From the NCBI GenBank assembly GCA_020851555.1, contig JADZCM010000012.1:1-64000 (forward strand): DNA of 64,000 nt. The letters are read 5' to 3'. The notes under the pieces are model-generated. The model had not been told where the DNA came from. It was given only the letters and a program-made list of their open reading frames with translations, and did no database searches. This DNA comes from Bryobacterales bacterium. Lineage in GTDB: Bacteria; Acidobacteriota; Terriglobia; Bryobacterales; Bryobacteraceae. The first letter of the stretch is position 1. Each line of letters opens with the position of its first letter. Position numbers and translations under genes: made by a program. This document shows, one piece after another, positions 36,501 through 44,732 of this stretch.

Positions 36501-36945
36501 GGTACATGGGCAACGTGTACAGAGTCTGGCCTTGAAGAACGCTCCCTACCGAGGAAGTCTCCGTTTCCAGCAGTGGCGCCGCGCCCGTGATCTCGACCGA
36601 CTCGGCGACATTTCCCACCTCCAGGCCGACGTTGACCGCCAATACGTCACCAGTCCGCAGCCGTATGTCCTCACGAACGAGCCTCTTGAAGCCGCCCACC
36701 TGAAAAACGAGACGATAGGGGCCCGGTTGCAAGGACGGCACGCGATAAAGTCCCTCGTCGTTCGTCTTCCCCGTGAACTGGAAATTGGTTTCGACGTTGA
36801 CAACGGTCACTTCCACACCGGGTATCACCGCCCCGGTGGGGTCGGTGACCCGGCCAGTGATCGTAGATGTACCGATCTGGGCGACAGCCAGTCCGGTAAA
36901 CAAAGCCAAAACTGCGGCTGCACAGAGAATTGAAAGAACACGCAT
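33514..36945 (-). CDS. TonB-dependent receptor with N-terminal carboxypeptidase-regulatory domain
   Basis: A 1143-aa outer-membrane protein. Signal peptide (1-22), CarboxypepD_reg-like domain (about 25-105: GRVTDPTGAVIPGVEVTVVN), a plug domain (about 115-240, with VAGQRSSAIGAVEDGTSVNDP and AEYGHSGGGMITIVKKTGTN), then a 22-strand-type barrel with many aromatic-rich strands, ending in MNLQLQLSW with a C-terminal aromatic residue. This Oar/SusC-like type is heavily expanded in Acidobacteria and imports oligosaccharides or other large substrates. GGAGG lies 6 nt before the ATG. No SusD partner is adjacent. The downstream exported UxuA-like gene hints at a uronate or sugar-acid substrate. Confidence 0.92.
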   Translation of the reverse strand: MRVLSILCAAAVLALFTGLAVAQIGTSTITGRVTDPTGAVIPGVEVTVVNVETNFQFTGKTNDEGLYRVPSLQPGPYRLVFQVGGFKRLVREDIRLRTGDVLAVNVGLEVGNVAESVEITGAAPLLETETSSVGSVLQGQTLYTLPMYQRFVMGAVLFIPGVSAGTSYGSSLSGFSVAGQRSSAIGAVEDGTSVNDPGEGSAGIKTVQNSVAEVKVLTTVLPAEYGHSGGGMITIVKKTGTNEWHGMASIYGRSRSMQHRTYHDRERSSQPTPGNPNGQRNFFLLPDANVGGPILIPKLYDGRNKSFFFFGYQKLIEKKTNQYFIAVPTPEMEKGDFTFGGVGRAIYDPNTTRQLADGSWARDPFSNKLIPLSALDAVARKVLEIHPWKPPNNPATFGADGPASNLSYDERSRTFFEDFNTRLDHQFNPYVKIYASWTSNHANGWGRPSNIRLPDWDTGSTKSPSTNQNSSLGLTWVIGPSLVNDVRLGYYRRWSQKMVPSFMKDYGKILGIPNISPALLPAFGTGGAGSADSIYGLTLSGPNQRVDETITFRDDLTRMWGTHVFKMGYELLRLRMNSTVTNRPSGDFRFDQMTAGLQANGNPVPGTGNTFAGFLLGYVRQAQFDQELASWLPRSGIHGLYFQDDWKVSPRLTLNLGIRYSIESAYNMKWGQMSNFDPTVKDDLTGRLGGVVHPTTPLNKRDRNNFQPRIGVAWHPLQKWAMRGGFAVNTIDVKFPSSRAYFEEYVAQANYQSPPGDPRPIYRISQIPAPVVYTIRPNGTSPYLGTNYSARTQEWWDSNTRNPYILNWNLSVQYQISSTYVLDLMYQGSSGVGLIERWQANTFPIDYAKDDPALRAAVYKAPQNYRPWPQFGDILFRSNYGHSTYHGATVKLERRFGQGLTFQTFFTFSKSINSQDNDNSGSGVAPIQNRSLEKARAGYDRPKRYVNTLTWELPVGKGRHFLNRGGWSDRIIGGWQTAWMVDLEDGPPLTFSFANSPYNYYPTFAGTRRPDLVSAPKIRDGWRDMGDRFNVLNENPIIDINAFAYPAAFTPGNSGRNILGTIPKIAMDASAQKYISLTEKFQFLVRLDIHSVQKMLFNIYNFTAPSTTVDFTNPKAFAKLTAGPTTAPWGGTALMNLQLQLSW

Positions 36946-37403
36946 TGCCCACCTCCGAGGTGTCACGGGCGAGGGATTCAGCCTCGCCCTCCTTTCCGGC
37001 CCTTAAAAAGAGGCGATGAGGGCTTGCTTACGCGCCGCGTGAACAGGTGCAATTTCTCTCCGGGAAGCGTGCGCGCACCAACCAGAAGCAAACGGAATCT
37101 GACCCCCCTCAAACTACGCCTGATCTGAGGCATTGTCAAGACGGGTTGGCCGAAAACAGCAGTCTATTTGGATTAACCGGCATTAAGGCGGCATGGCGGG
37201 GGACTATGTCGCTGGGGCGGTTCCCGATCTCCGGGCCGCTCACCGCTTGAGATTTGAGGTAAAGCTCCACTTACATCGCACGCCCCCTGTCCGCGCCACA
37301 CGACGCGCGCGAACCGGCCCTCTGTGCGGACGAATCACAGGCTGCCTCCCGGCGCGGATCCACATCCTCCGTGGGCGCCCGTGCAACAATGATCCTCTAG
37401 ACC
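36946..37403. other. Divergent intergenic region between the TonB receptor and ribD
   Basis: Apart from the leader hairpin, the stretch contains AT-richer DNA around 37050-37200 where the receptor promoter should lie, and a TTGACA-like TTGTCA/TTGACA on the minus strand near 37135. I looked for an FMN riboswitch before ribD and see no conserved FMN-aptamer core. A -10-like AACAAT (37385-37390) lies 13 bp before the ribD ATG. Confidence 0.45.
36967..36989 (-). promoter_or_regulatory. Perfect 8-bp hairpin in the leader of the TonB receptor gene
   Basis: GGGCGAGG and CCTCGCCC flank a 7-nt loop and end about 21 bp before the receptor start codon, just upstream of the ribosome binding site. It could be a leader structure controlling translation or a protein-binding palindrome. 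There is no T-run, so it is not a terminator. Confidence 0.5.
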
Positions 37404-38507
37404 ATGAGTCCGGACTACATGCGGGAAGCGCTGGACCTGGCGCGGCAGGGCCAGGGACGCACCAGCCCGAACCCCGCGGTCGGCGCCGTGCTGGTGCGCG
37501 GCGACCGGGTGGTAGGCCGCGGCGTCCACACCTGGGCCGGCGTGAAGCACGCGGAGATCCTGGCGCTGGAAGAGGCTGGAGATGACGCGCGAGGCTCCAC
37601 GCTGTATGTCACCCTGGAGCCCTGTTCGCATCACGGGCGGACGCAGCCCTGCACCGAGGCGCTGATCTCAGCGGGCGTGAGCCGGGTTGTCATGGCCTTG
37701 TCCGACCCCAATCCGCTGGTCTCCGGCGTGGGCATGCGGCGTCTTCGCGAAGCCGGCGTGGCGGTCGAGACAACTCCGGAGCATGCCGCGGAGGCCGCGG
37801 AGATCAACGAGGCCTTCCTGCATTACATGCGGACCGGCCTGCCGCTGGTCACAGTGAAAGCCGCCGTTACCCTGGACGGCAAGATCTCCGCGCCCGAGGA
37901 CAACCAGGGATGGATCACGAGCGCAGACGCCCGTGCGCACGTCCAGCAGTTGCGCCACCGCTCCGACGCCATCCTCACGGGCATCGGCACCGTACTCGCG
38001 GACGATTGCCTCATGACGGACCGCACGGGCCGGGAGCGCAGCCGCCCGCTGCTGCGCATCGTGGTGGACTCGCAGTTGCGGTTGCCGCTCACGGCCCGCA
38101 TGGTGACGTCCCACCAGTCGGACCTTCTGGTGGTGACCACCTCGGCGGCTTCGTCCGAGCGTTACCGCGCGCTCGAGAACCTCGGCATCCGGATTCTAAC
38201 GCTCGACGGACCCGGCGGGCGCACCAACCTCCATCGCCTGGTCGAATACCTGGCGCGCGAGAAGTACCTTTCCCTCATGGTCGAAGCCGGAAGCAAGCTC
38301 AACTGGGCCGTGTTGGAGTCCGGCGCGGCCGACAAGATCTTCTTCTACTACGCGCCGAAGATCCTGGGAGGACTGCACTCGCTGCCCGTGGTGGGCGGCG
38401 TAGGACGGCGGCGCCGGGCGGACGCCATCCTGTTTCGCGACGTGACGCTGCACAAGATCACCAAGGACGAGTTCGCCGTGGAGGCGTGGCTCGTCAAGGA
38501 CGCCTGA
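37404..38507 (+). CDS. ribD: Bifunctional riboflavin biosynthesis deaminase/reductase RibD
   Basis: 367 aa. The N-terminal cytidine-deaminase-like domain holds the zinc site HAE (residues 49-51) and PCSHHGRTQPC (Cys74 and Cys83). The C-terminal reductase domain has VTVKAAVTLDGKIS, TGIGTVLADDCLMTDR and LMVEAGSKLNWAVL, the NADPH-binding region. Together they convert diaminohydroxy-phosphoribosylaminopyrimidine to the ribityl compound. ribE follows after 3 bp. ATG start without a clear ribosome binding site. Confidence 0.95.
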   Translation: MSPDYMREALDLARQGQGRTSPNPAVGAVLVRGDRVVGRGVHTWAGVKHAEILALEEAGDDARGSTLYVTLEPCSHHGRTQPCTEALISAGVSRVVMALSDPNPLVSGVGMRRLREAGVAVETTPEHAAEAAEINEAFLHYMRTGLPLVTVKAAVTLDGKISAPEDNQGWITSADARAHVQQLRHRSDAILTGIGTVLADDCLMTDRTGRERSRPLLRIVVDSQLRLPLTARMVTSHQSDLLVVTTSAASSERYRALENLGIRILTLDGPGGRTNLHRLVEYLAREKYLSLMVEAGSKLNWAVLESGAADKIFFYYAPKILGGLHSLPVVGGVGRRRRADAILFRDVTLHKITKDEFAVEAWLVKDA

Positions 38508-38510
38508 CCG

Positions 38511-39149
38511 ATGTTTACCGGCATCATCGAGGAAGTCGGCGCGGTCGAGAGCCTGGAGCGCGGCGCCTCCGGGGGGAAGCTCCGCATCCGTTGCCGGACG
38601 GTGATCGAGGACATCAGGGCGGGCGCCAGCATCTCGGTCAACGGCGTGTGCCTCACGGCGGTGGATCCGCGGCCGGGCCTGCTCACCGCCGACGTCGCGC
38701 CGGAGACGCTGGACCGCAGCAATCTCGGCGAGCTCCGGCGCGGCGTGCCGGTGAACCTGGAACGGCCGCTCGCCGCGTCCGGGCGCCTGAGCGGCCACAT
38801 CGTGCAGGGGCACGTGGACGCAACCGGCGAGTTGGCCTCCCTGAAGGCCGCGGGGGACGGCAACTGGTGGCTGGACCTGCGCTACCCGGCCGAGGTGGAC
38901 CCCTACCTGGTATTCAAGGGCTCGGTGGCGCTGGACGGCATGAGCCTGACCATTGCCGCCGTGCGCGGCGGCGTGCTGCGCGTCGCCGTCATCCCGCACA
39001 CCTATGCCAATACCAACCTCCGTTCCCGCAAGCCCGGAGACCGCATGAACATCGAGTGCGACATTCTGGCGAAGTACCTGGAGAAGCTGCTCCAGAGCCG
39101 GCGGGAGTCCGGTCTGACCATGGACCGGCTCCGGGAACTCGGTTTCTAG
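38511..39149 (+). CDS. ribE: Riboflavin synthase alpha chain
   Basis: 212 aa, opening with the diagnostic MFTGIIEEVGAVESL. The two homologous lumazine-binding halves show SVNGVCLTAV (first) and ALDGMSLTIA (second), and HIVQGHVDATGEL is conserved. It dismutates two dimethyl-ribityllumazine molecules into riboflavin. Cotranscribed with ribD; ribB/ribA and ribH are not in the window. Confidence 0.95.
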   Translation: MFTGIIEEVGAVESLERGASGGKLRIRCRTVIEDIRAGASISVNGVCLTAVDPRPGLLTADVAPETLDRSNLGELRRGVPVNLERPLAASGRLSGHIVQGHVDATGELASLKAAGDGNWWLDLRYPAEVDPYLVFKGSVALDGMSLTIAAVRGGVLRVAVIPHTYANTNLRSRKPGDRMNIECDILAKYLEKLLQSRRESGLTMDRLRELGF

Positions 39150-39221
39150 GATTTGTTGAAGAAAGCGGGGAAGGCAGTCCGCACCGGACCTCCGGCCGGC
39201 CGGACGCGGCCCGGAAGGGCG

Positions 39222-40532
39222 CTACACGTACTTCTCTCTCCACTGGCTGAGGGAATTCGACAGGTTGTTGCGAACGGTCACGAACCGGTCGTCGTCGTAC
39301 AGGTTTGTGGTTTCGCGCGGGTCGATGCGCAGATCGTACAGTTCGTTCGGTCCGGCGCCGTTGCCCCTGAGGACGAGCTTGATGCGCGAATCCCTGGCCA
39401 TCTCCGCCCCTTCGTACGACGCGAACACCAGGTTGCGCCAGGGAGGTTCCCTGCGGGGCAGCGGCCGGTTGGTGAGGGGCAGCAGGTAGCTCCGGCCGCA
39501 GAGGTTGCGGCCCTTGGGCGCCGTGACCCCGGCCACCTCGCAAAGGGTTGGAAAGAGGTCGTAGGAGCCGGCCAGTTCCATGCGGGTGGCTTCCACCGGA
39601 ATCGTGCCGGGCCGGTTCCAGATCATGGGCGTCTCGATGGCTTCGGCGTAGAGGTTTACCGGGTTGGATCCCCGCCCTCCGCTCCACACGCCGTGCCGCC
39701 CGGCGGGCAAACCCCGGGTCGCGGTAAAGACGATCACCGTATTGTCGCGCAGCCCTTTCCTGTCCAGCACCGACACCAGGGGTGGAATCTGATCGTCGAG
39801 CGCGCTGATGGCCGCCGCGCACTTCCGCAGGCTGCCCACCGGGTCCGCCATCATCTCCCGGTCCGCGGCGGCGTTGGCGGCCGCGGGGAGCCATCCCACG
39901 GACTCGAACGTCGAGTTCGCGTACCTGTCGTAATACTTCTGCGGCAAGCCGTCGTAGGGCGCGCACGGGCTACCGTGGCTCACCAGCAGGAAGAACGGCT
40001 GCCCCGGCTTTCGCTCCTCCAGAAACCGGACGGCGCTCTCCGTGACTGGGTCAAGGGCGGAACCGCGCTCGTCCGCCGGCAAGGCCGACCACGAGCGAAA
40101 GCCGCGCTGTGCCTTGGTGGGATCGCCGAGTTCCCAACGGCCCGCGAACCCGCACTCATACCCGGCAGCCGCCAGGAGGTCCGAAATCAACACCTCGTTC
40201 GCGAACGTAGCCGGCAGGCCCGGCTTTCCAGGCGCCTCCGGCACCCGGTGCTGGCGCGGCAGACGTCCCGTCAGAAGAGTCGCCACGCCGGCCGCCGTCC
40301 CCAACGTGGCGACCGAGTGGCTCGCCAGGCGCGAACCGCTGCGGGCCAGCAGGTCGAGGTTCGGCGTGCGAATCTCCCGGTTGCCGTAGCTGCCGAGCAG
40401 CCACGCCCCCAGATCGCCCGCCAGGATCAGGACGATGTTGGCTCTCGGCTCCGTGGACCTGCGCTGCGCCAGGACGGCCGGAGCCCCGCAGGCGGCCAGT
40501 AGAGCGCGACGCGACACAAGCATGTTCGTCAT
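39222..40532 (-). CDS. Sulfatase homologue lacking the formylglycine site (probable pseudoenzyme)
   Basis: 436 aa with a Tat-like start (SRRALLAACGAPAVLAQ) and the arylsulfatase fold: ANIVLILAGDLG, YGNREIRTPNLDLLA, VATLLTGRLPRQH, GLRDNTVIVFTATRG and the C-terminal NELYDLRIDPRETTNL. Active sulfatases convert the Cys or Ser of C/SxPxR to formylglycine; here those positions read T79-A-A81-G-V83, so nucleophile, Pro and Arg are all gone. Metal ligands are also altered: the first Asp of the usual DD pair is Gly39, and the SDHG-like motif reads TATRG. It is probably a binding protein or a hydrolase with a changed mechanism. It follows the ABC-2 permease gene by 35 bp. Confidence 0.85.
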   Translation of the reverse strand: MTNMLVSRRALLAACGAPAVLAQRRSTEPRANIVLILAGDLGAWLLGSYGNREIRTPNLDLLARSGSRLASHSVATLGTAAGVATLLTGRLPRQHRVPEAPGKPGLPATFANEVLISDLLAAAGYECGFAGRWELGDPTKAQRGFRSWSALPADERGSALDPVTESAVRFLEERKPGQPFFLLVSHGSPCAPYDGLPQKYYDRYANSTFESVGWLPAAANAAADREMMADPVGSLRKCAAAISALDDQIPPLVSVLDRKGLRDNTVIVFTATRGLPAGRHGVWSGGRGSNPVNLYAEAIETPMIWNRPGTIPVEATRMELAGSYDLFPTLCEVAGVTAPKGRNLCGRSYLLPLTNRPLPRREPPWRNLVFASYEGAEMARDSRIKLVLRGNGAGPNELYDLRIDPRETTNLYDDDRFVTVRNNLSNSLSQWREKYV

Positions 40533-40567
40533 CGGACCAAAACCGTAGGTTACCCGATTCTCGGTTC

Positions 40568-41374
40568 CTACAGCACGTCGGCAAATCCCTTCTTCAGGTA
40601 GCGGAACAGGAATCCGCCCGCCAGGAAGGTGGCCGCGGAGTAGGCCGCCAGAATTGCCAGTTCTCCGGGGTCAGGCAAGTTGAAGGACAGAAGCCGCGCG
40701 CGGTAGGCGCGCACCACGTAGGCCATGGGGTTGGCGTCGATCAGGATGCGGGACCAGGACGGATACTGCGACTCCGTGATGAAGATCGGCGTCAGCCAGA
40801 ACCAGAGGGTCAGGACCACCGTCATTACCTGCGCGGAATCCCTGAGGTAGACCTGTAGCGCCGCGACGATCCACCCCAGCCCGACCGCCAGCAGCCCGAT
40901 GAACAGCATGTAGAGCGGCAGGAATACGATCAGGGCGCTGACGTGGTTCAGGAACACCGCCACGGCCGCGATCACCAGGCCCACCCCGATCAGGTGATGG
41001 ACCAGCGAGGAAAGGAATATCGAGAGCGGCACCACCTCCGCCGGGAACAACGTCTTGGTGATCAGGTTGGCGTTCTCGACCAGGGAGGTGGAGGAGCGCG
41101 TCACGGTATCCTGAAACAGCAGCCAGGGCAAAAAGCCGCTGAACAGGTACAGGGAATAGTTCTGGGTCACCTCTCCCGGGCCGAGCTTCATCTTCAGGCA
41201 GACATCGAAGACGAAGGTCCAGCTTGCCAGGAGGACCAGCGGGTGGATCACGCCCCAGAGCCAGCCGGCGGCCGACCCGACGAACCGCTTCTCGAAATCC
41301 CGCCGGACCATCTGGAACAGCAGAGTCCGCCGTTCGACGAGGTTCCTGAGAAACAGAGTACCGGGGAGGCGCAT
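40568..41374 (-). CDS. ABC-2 type polysaccharide/polyol-phosphate export permease (Wzm-like)
   Basis: 268 aa, six membrane helices. The N-terminal amphipathic region RNLVERRTLLFQMVRRDFEKRFVGSAAGWLWGVIHPL and the later DSAQVMTVVLTLWFWLTPIF with ANPMAYVVRAYR are typical of the permease subunits (Wzm/TagG/KpsM) that export O-antigen or capsule chains. The matching ATPase (Wzt) normally follows at once; here a sulfatase homologue follows, so the ATPase must be elsewhere. Divergent from the PP2C gene. Confidence 0.85.
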   Translation of the reverse strand: MRLPGTLFLRNLVERRTLLFQMVRRDFEKRFVGSAAGWLWGVIHPLVLLASWTFVFDVCLKMKLGPGEVTQNYSLYLFSGFLPWLLFQDTVTRSSTSLVENANLITKTLFPAEVVPLSIFLSSLVHHLIGVGLVIAAVAVFLNHVSALIVFLPLYMLFIGLLAVGLGWIVAALQVYLRDSAQVMTVVLTLWFWLTPIFITESQYPSWSRILIDANPMAYVVRAYRARLLSFNLPDPGELAILAAYSAATFLAGGFLFRYLKKGFADVL

Positions 41375-41487
41375 CGGCTTTCGCGTCGCTGTGGGGCGAA
41401 CCGTTCATGCTAGCACAGCGGCCTTCCCGGACTCCCCGTACCCTCCCGCCCTGCCTTAGCCCGCCCCGATGGGAGAAAATAGCAGGA

Positions 41488-42222
41488 ATGAGAGTTGCAG
41501 CCGGCACCGATCAAGGGCGGGTGCGTGCATCCAACGAGGACAGCATCCTGGCGGATGCCTCGGTGGGCGTGCTGATCGTGGCCGACGGCATGGGGGGGCA
41601 CCGCGGCGGAGAGGTTGCCAGCGATCTGGCCGCCGCCACCATCCATTCCATCCTCAGAGAGGCGCTTTCGTCGCCCGAGGCGCCCGGAGTGGACCCCGTC
41701 TCCCTGCTCTCCCGCGCGATCGAGGAGGCTAACCAGGCGGTGTGGGCCCGCGCCTCGTCCGACCAGGAGCTTCACGGCATGGGAACCACGGTGGTTGTCG
41801 CGCACTCGCGCGGGGACAGGCTCTGGATCGCGCACGCCGGAGACAGCAGGGCATACCTGCTGGGACCCGGCGGGATGACGCTCCTCACGAATGACCACTC
41901 GCTGGTCGCCCAGATGGTGAGGAGCGGGGAAATCACCGCGGACGACGCGCGCCGCCATCCCCTGCGCAACGTCATCAGCCGCTGCCTGGGGACCGGGAAG
42001 ACCGTCCAGCCGGAGATCCGGGACTTCACCTGGACGGCCGGCGAAACGCTGCTCCTGTGCTCCGACGGCCTCACGGGGATGCTGGAAGACGCGGAAATCG
42101 AGGCAACCGTCCGCTCCGCGGGCGAGGACCTGGAGACCGCCTGCCGCAGCCTGATCCGTCTCGCCAATGAGAAGGGCGGCAAGGACAACGTGAGCGTCAT
42201 CCTGGCGAGAAACACCGGCTAG
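41488..42222 (+). CDS. PP2C-family Ser/Thr protein phosphatase
   Basis: 244 aa, single catalytic domain. All metal-binding motifs are present: RASNEDS, VADGMGGH, GTTVVVA, HAGDSRAYLL, CSDGLTGML and GGKDNVSVIL. It dephosphorylates targets of Hanks-type kinases in a Mn/Mg-dependent way. No kinase or FHA gene is adjacent. The ATG is chosen where homology starts; the frame is open farther upstream, but that part overlaps the divergent permease region. Confidence 0.92.
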   Translation: MRVAAGTDQGRVRASNEDSILADASVGVLIVADGMGGHRGGEVASDLAAATIHSILREALSSPEAPGVDPVSLLSRAIEEANQAVWARASSDQELHGMGTTVVVAHSRGDRLWIAHAGDSRAYLLGPGGMTLLTNDHSLVAQMVRSGEITADDARRHPLRNVISRCLGTGKTVQPEIRDFTWTAGETLLLCSDGLTGMLEDAEIEATVRSAGEDLETACRSLIRLANEKGGKDNVSVILARNTG

Positions 42223-42295
42223 CGGCGCGGTCCGGCGTACGGGAACGGCCGCCGGCGCGCCACAGGGCGGCGGCGATTGGATAAGCTGAGAGGCT

Positions 42296-43321
42296 ATGGT
42301 GACCGTACCCGTGCGGCCGGCTCTCGTCGCTCTGCTGGTTTGGACCTTGACCCCATGCGGCCAGGTGCTCCGGGCGGCGGGCGTGACTTACACCCCGCCC
42401 GCGCACATCTCTAACGGCAAACACGTCGTGCTGGTGGCGGGTGACGACGAGTATCACTCGGAGGAGGCGCTGCCGCAACTCGCCAAGATCCTTGCCGTGC
42501 GCCACGGCTTCCGCTGCACCGTCCTGTTCACCCTGAACGCGGCCGACGGCGCCATCGACCGGCACGCCCAGTTCCTGCCCGGCCTTGAGGAACTGGAGGG
42601 AGCGGACCTGCTGATCCTGTTCGTGCGGTTTCGCAATCTCCCCGACAGCCAGATGAAGCACCTGGTGGACTACATCGAGTCCGGCAAGCCCATCATCGGC
42701 CTGCGCACCGCCACGCACGCCTTTCGCATGCCTCCGGACTCGACCTATGCGCGCTATTCCTACGACAGCAAGATCGAAGGCTGGGAGGGCGGCTTCGGAC
42801 GCCGCGTGCTGGGGGAGACCTGGATCAATCACCACGGGCAGCACGGCAAACAGGGCACTCGCGCGGTGGCGGTCAAGGAAGCCGCTGACAGCCCCATCCT
42901 GCGCGGTATCTCGGACCGGGAGATATGGGTGCCGACCGACGTCTACAGAGTCCGTCTGCCGCTCCCCGGCGACTCCCGTCCGCTGTTGCTCGGAGAAGTG
43001 GTGGCCGGCATGACGCCCGCTGACCCCGCCGTGGACGGTCCGGTGAACGATCCGATGATGCCCGTGGCCTGGACCAGGACCTACCGGGGGGAGGCCGGAA
43101 AGACCGCGCGCGTGTTCACGACCACCATGGGCGCGGCGGACGACCTGGAGAGCGAGGGTTTCCGGCGCCTGCTCGTGAACGCGGCCTACTGGGCCGTGGG
43201 GCTGGAGGAACGCACGCCGGCCAAGTCCGATGTCGGCTATGTGGGGGAGTATCGCCCCCATCCTCTCACCTGGCGCGACTTCGTGCGGGGCGTCAAGCCG
43301 GAGGACCTGGCGATCCGCTGA
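42296..43321 (+). CDS. Exported ThuA-like domain protein
   Basis: 341 aa with a signal peptide (about 1-28) and a class I glutamine amidotransferase-like fold of the ThuA family: HVVLVAGDDEYHSEEALPQL, ADLLILFVRF, YIESGKPIIGLRTATHAF and HGQHGKQGTRA. ThuA relatives oxidise or otherwise process sugars in trehalose use; in Acidobacteria and Planctomycetes exported versions are frequent beside Gfo/Idh/MocA genes, as here (convergent, 10 bp apart). No Cys nucleophile of true amidotransferases is seen. GAGAGG just precedes the ATG. Confidence 0.82.
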   Translation: MVTVPVRPALVALLVWTLTPCGQVLRAAGVTYTPPAHISNGKHVVLVAGDDEYHSEEALPQLAKILAVRHGFRCTVLFTLNAADGAIDRHAQFLPGLEELEGADLLILFVRFRNLPDSQMKHLVDYIESGKPIIGLRTATHAFRMPPDSTYARYSYDSKIEGWEGGFGRRVLGETWINHHGQHGKQGTRAVAVKEAADSPILRGISDREIWVPTDVYRVRLPLPGDSRPLLLGEVVAGMTPADPAVDGPVNDPMMPVAWTRTYRGEAGKTARVFTTTMGAADDLESEGFRRLLVNAAYWAVGLEERTPAKSDVGYVGEYRPHPLTWRDFVRGVKPEDLAIR

Positions 43322-43331
43322 CGGGGCCTCC

Positions 43332-44639
43332 TCAAACCTTCGATGGAACCAGGTACGGGGCGCGGTACTGGCGCGTGAGCAGCGCGTTCGCCTCCGCGTC
43401 GCCGGTAAACCGCATGGCGGCGGCGTCCACCGCCAGTTTGCGGCCCGTGCGATAGCTGGCGTTGGCGAGATGAACCAGCGAGGCTGAAATCACGGCGGGC
43501 TCGACCTCCGCCGTCAGGTCCTCGAGCCTGCGGCTCCGGACCGCCTTGAAGAAGTTCTCGATGTGTCCTCTGGCCTCCGTCGCGTTCTGCTTCTCCTCGA
43601 GGACCATCTCGTTCTTCTCGCCCTTGTAGACCTGGAAGCCGCGCCCGTCCATGGCCATCCATCCGTCGGCGCCATAGAACAGGTTGCCGATGGCGCTGCC
43701 GCCCCCGCCGGCAGTGATGCCGCCTTCGGCGCCGGTCAGCAAACCGCGGACCTCGAACACAATCTGCGAGTCGCCGTAGTCGAAGACGGCGGTCTGGGTG
43801 TTGGGCGTCTCCTGGTCGTCGGTGTAGACGTACTTGCCGCCGGTCGAAACGACGGACCGCGGCAGGGTTTCCTTGCCCAATCCCCAGCGCGCGATGTCCA
43901 TTTCGTGGATGCCCTGGTTGCCGATGTCGCCGTTGCCGGTGTCCCAGAACCAGTGCCAGTTGTACTTGAACCGGTTCCTGGTGAACGGGCGCATCGGCGC
44001 GGGACCCAGGAACTTGTCCCAATCCACCCCGAGAGGGACGGGCTCGTCGGGGGTATGCCCGATGGACAGGCGGCGCTTGTAGCACAGCCCCTTGGCCAGG
44101 TAGACCTTGCCGATGAAGCCGTCCCGGAGAAGCTGCATCGCCTTGATCTTGTACGGCATGCTGCGGCCTTGCGATCCGACCTGCACGATGCGCTTGTACT
44201 TCCGGGCGGCTTCCACCATCTTCTGGCCTTCGTAGACGTTGTGGCAGGCAGGCTTTTCGACGTAAACATCCTTGCCCGCCTGGCAGGCCCATATCGTCGA
44301 GAGGGCATGCCAGTGATTGGGCGCCGCCACGGAGACCGCGTCCACGCTCCTGTCCGCGAACATGTCGCGCATGTCGACGTATTCTTTCGGCTGTCTCTGC
44401 GAGGTCTTCACAACACTGGCCACGGCGCGTTCGCGGGCGGCTTGATCCACGTCGCACACCGAGACGATGGCACAGTCCGCAATTGAGCCGTACATGCCGA
44501 GGTGGGCCTGTCCTCTGCCGCCCAGTCCGATGATTCCGACCTGGATGCGATCGTTCGCGCCCATGACGCGGGTGGCCTGGACCGCCGTCATGGAAGCGCC
44601 CGCGCAATAGAAGAAATGCCGTCTGGTGAGGGAACGCAC
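43332..44639 (-). CDS. Tat-exported Gfo/Idh/MocA-family oxidoreductase
   Basis: 435 aa. Twin-arginine signal (SLTRRHFFYCAGASMTAVQA), then the Rossmann NAD(P) domain VGIIGLGGRGQAHL, ASVAAPNHWHAL-like segment, and the catalytic-site motif EKPACHN (EKP of the family). The C-terminal domain shows WFWDTGNGDIGNQGIHEMDIARW, the HxxD region used for sugar binding. Exported relatives act on glycosides with tightly bound nicotinamide cofactor. Start GTG at the Tat signal; the open frame upstream overlaps the divergent hypothetical gene and is not protein-like. Confidence 0.88.
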   Translation of the reverse strand: MRSLTRRHFFYCAGASMTAVQATRVMGANDRIQVGIIGLGGRGQAHLGMYGSIADCAIVSVCDVDQAARERAVASVVKTSQRQPKEYVDMRDMFADRSVDAVSVAAPNHWHALSTIWACQAGKDVYVEKPACHNVYEGQKMVEAARKYKRIVQVGSQGRSMPYKIKAMQLLRDGFIGKVYLAKGLCYKRRLSIGHTPDEPVPLGVDWDKFLGPAPMRPFTRNRFKYNWHWFWDTGNGDIGNQGIHEMDIARWGLGKETLPRSVVSTGGKYVYTDDQETPNTQTAVFDYGDSQIVFEVRGLLTGAEGGITAGGGGSAIGNLFYGADGWMAMDGRGFQVYKGEKNEMVLEEKQNATEARGHIENFFKAVRSRRLEDLTAEVEPAVISASLVHLANASYRTGRKLAVDAAAMRFTGDAEANALLTRQYRAPYLVPSKV

Positions 44640-44732
44640 GTTCTTCCAAAGCTCCTTTCTCCGGATGCCGTTCCGTACCTCAGTAGTGTAACGCCGCCGG
44701 CGCGGATCATGGCCGCCGGCCGGCCTGCTAAC

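Noticed and set aside
34702-36933. A 743-codon frame antisense to the TonB receptor
   Set aside because: Shadow frame; no protein-like features.
37250-37403. FMN riboswitch before ribD
   Set aside because: None of the conserved FMN-aptamer segments is present.
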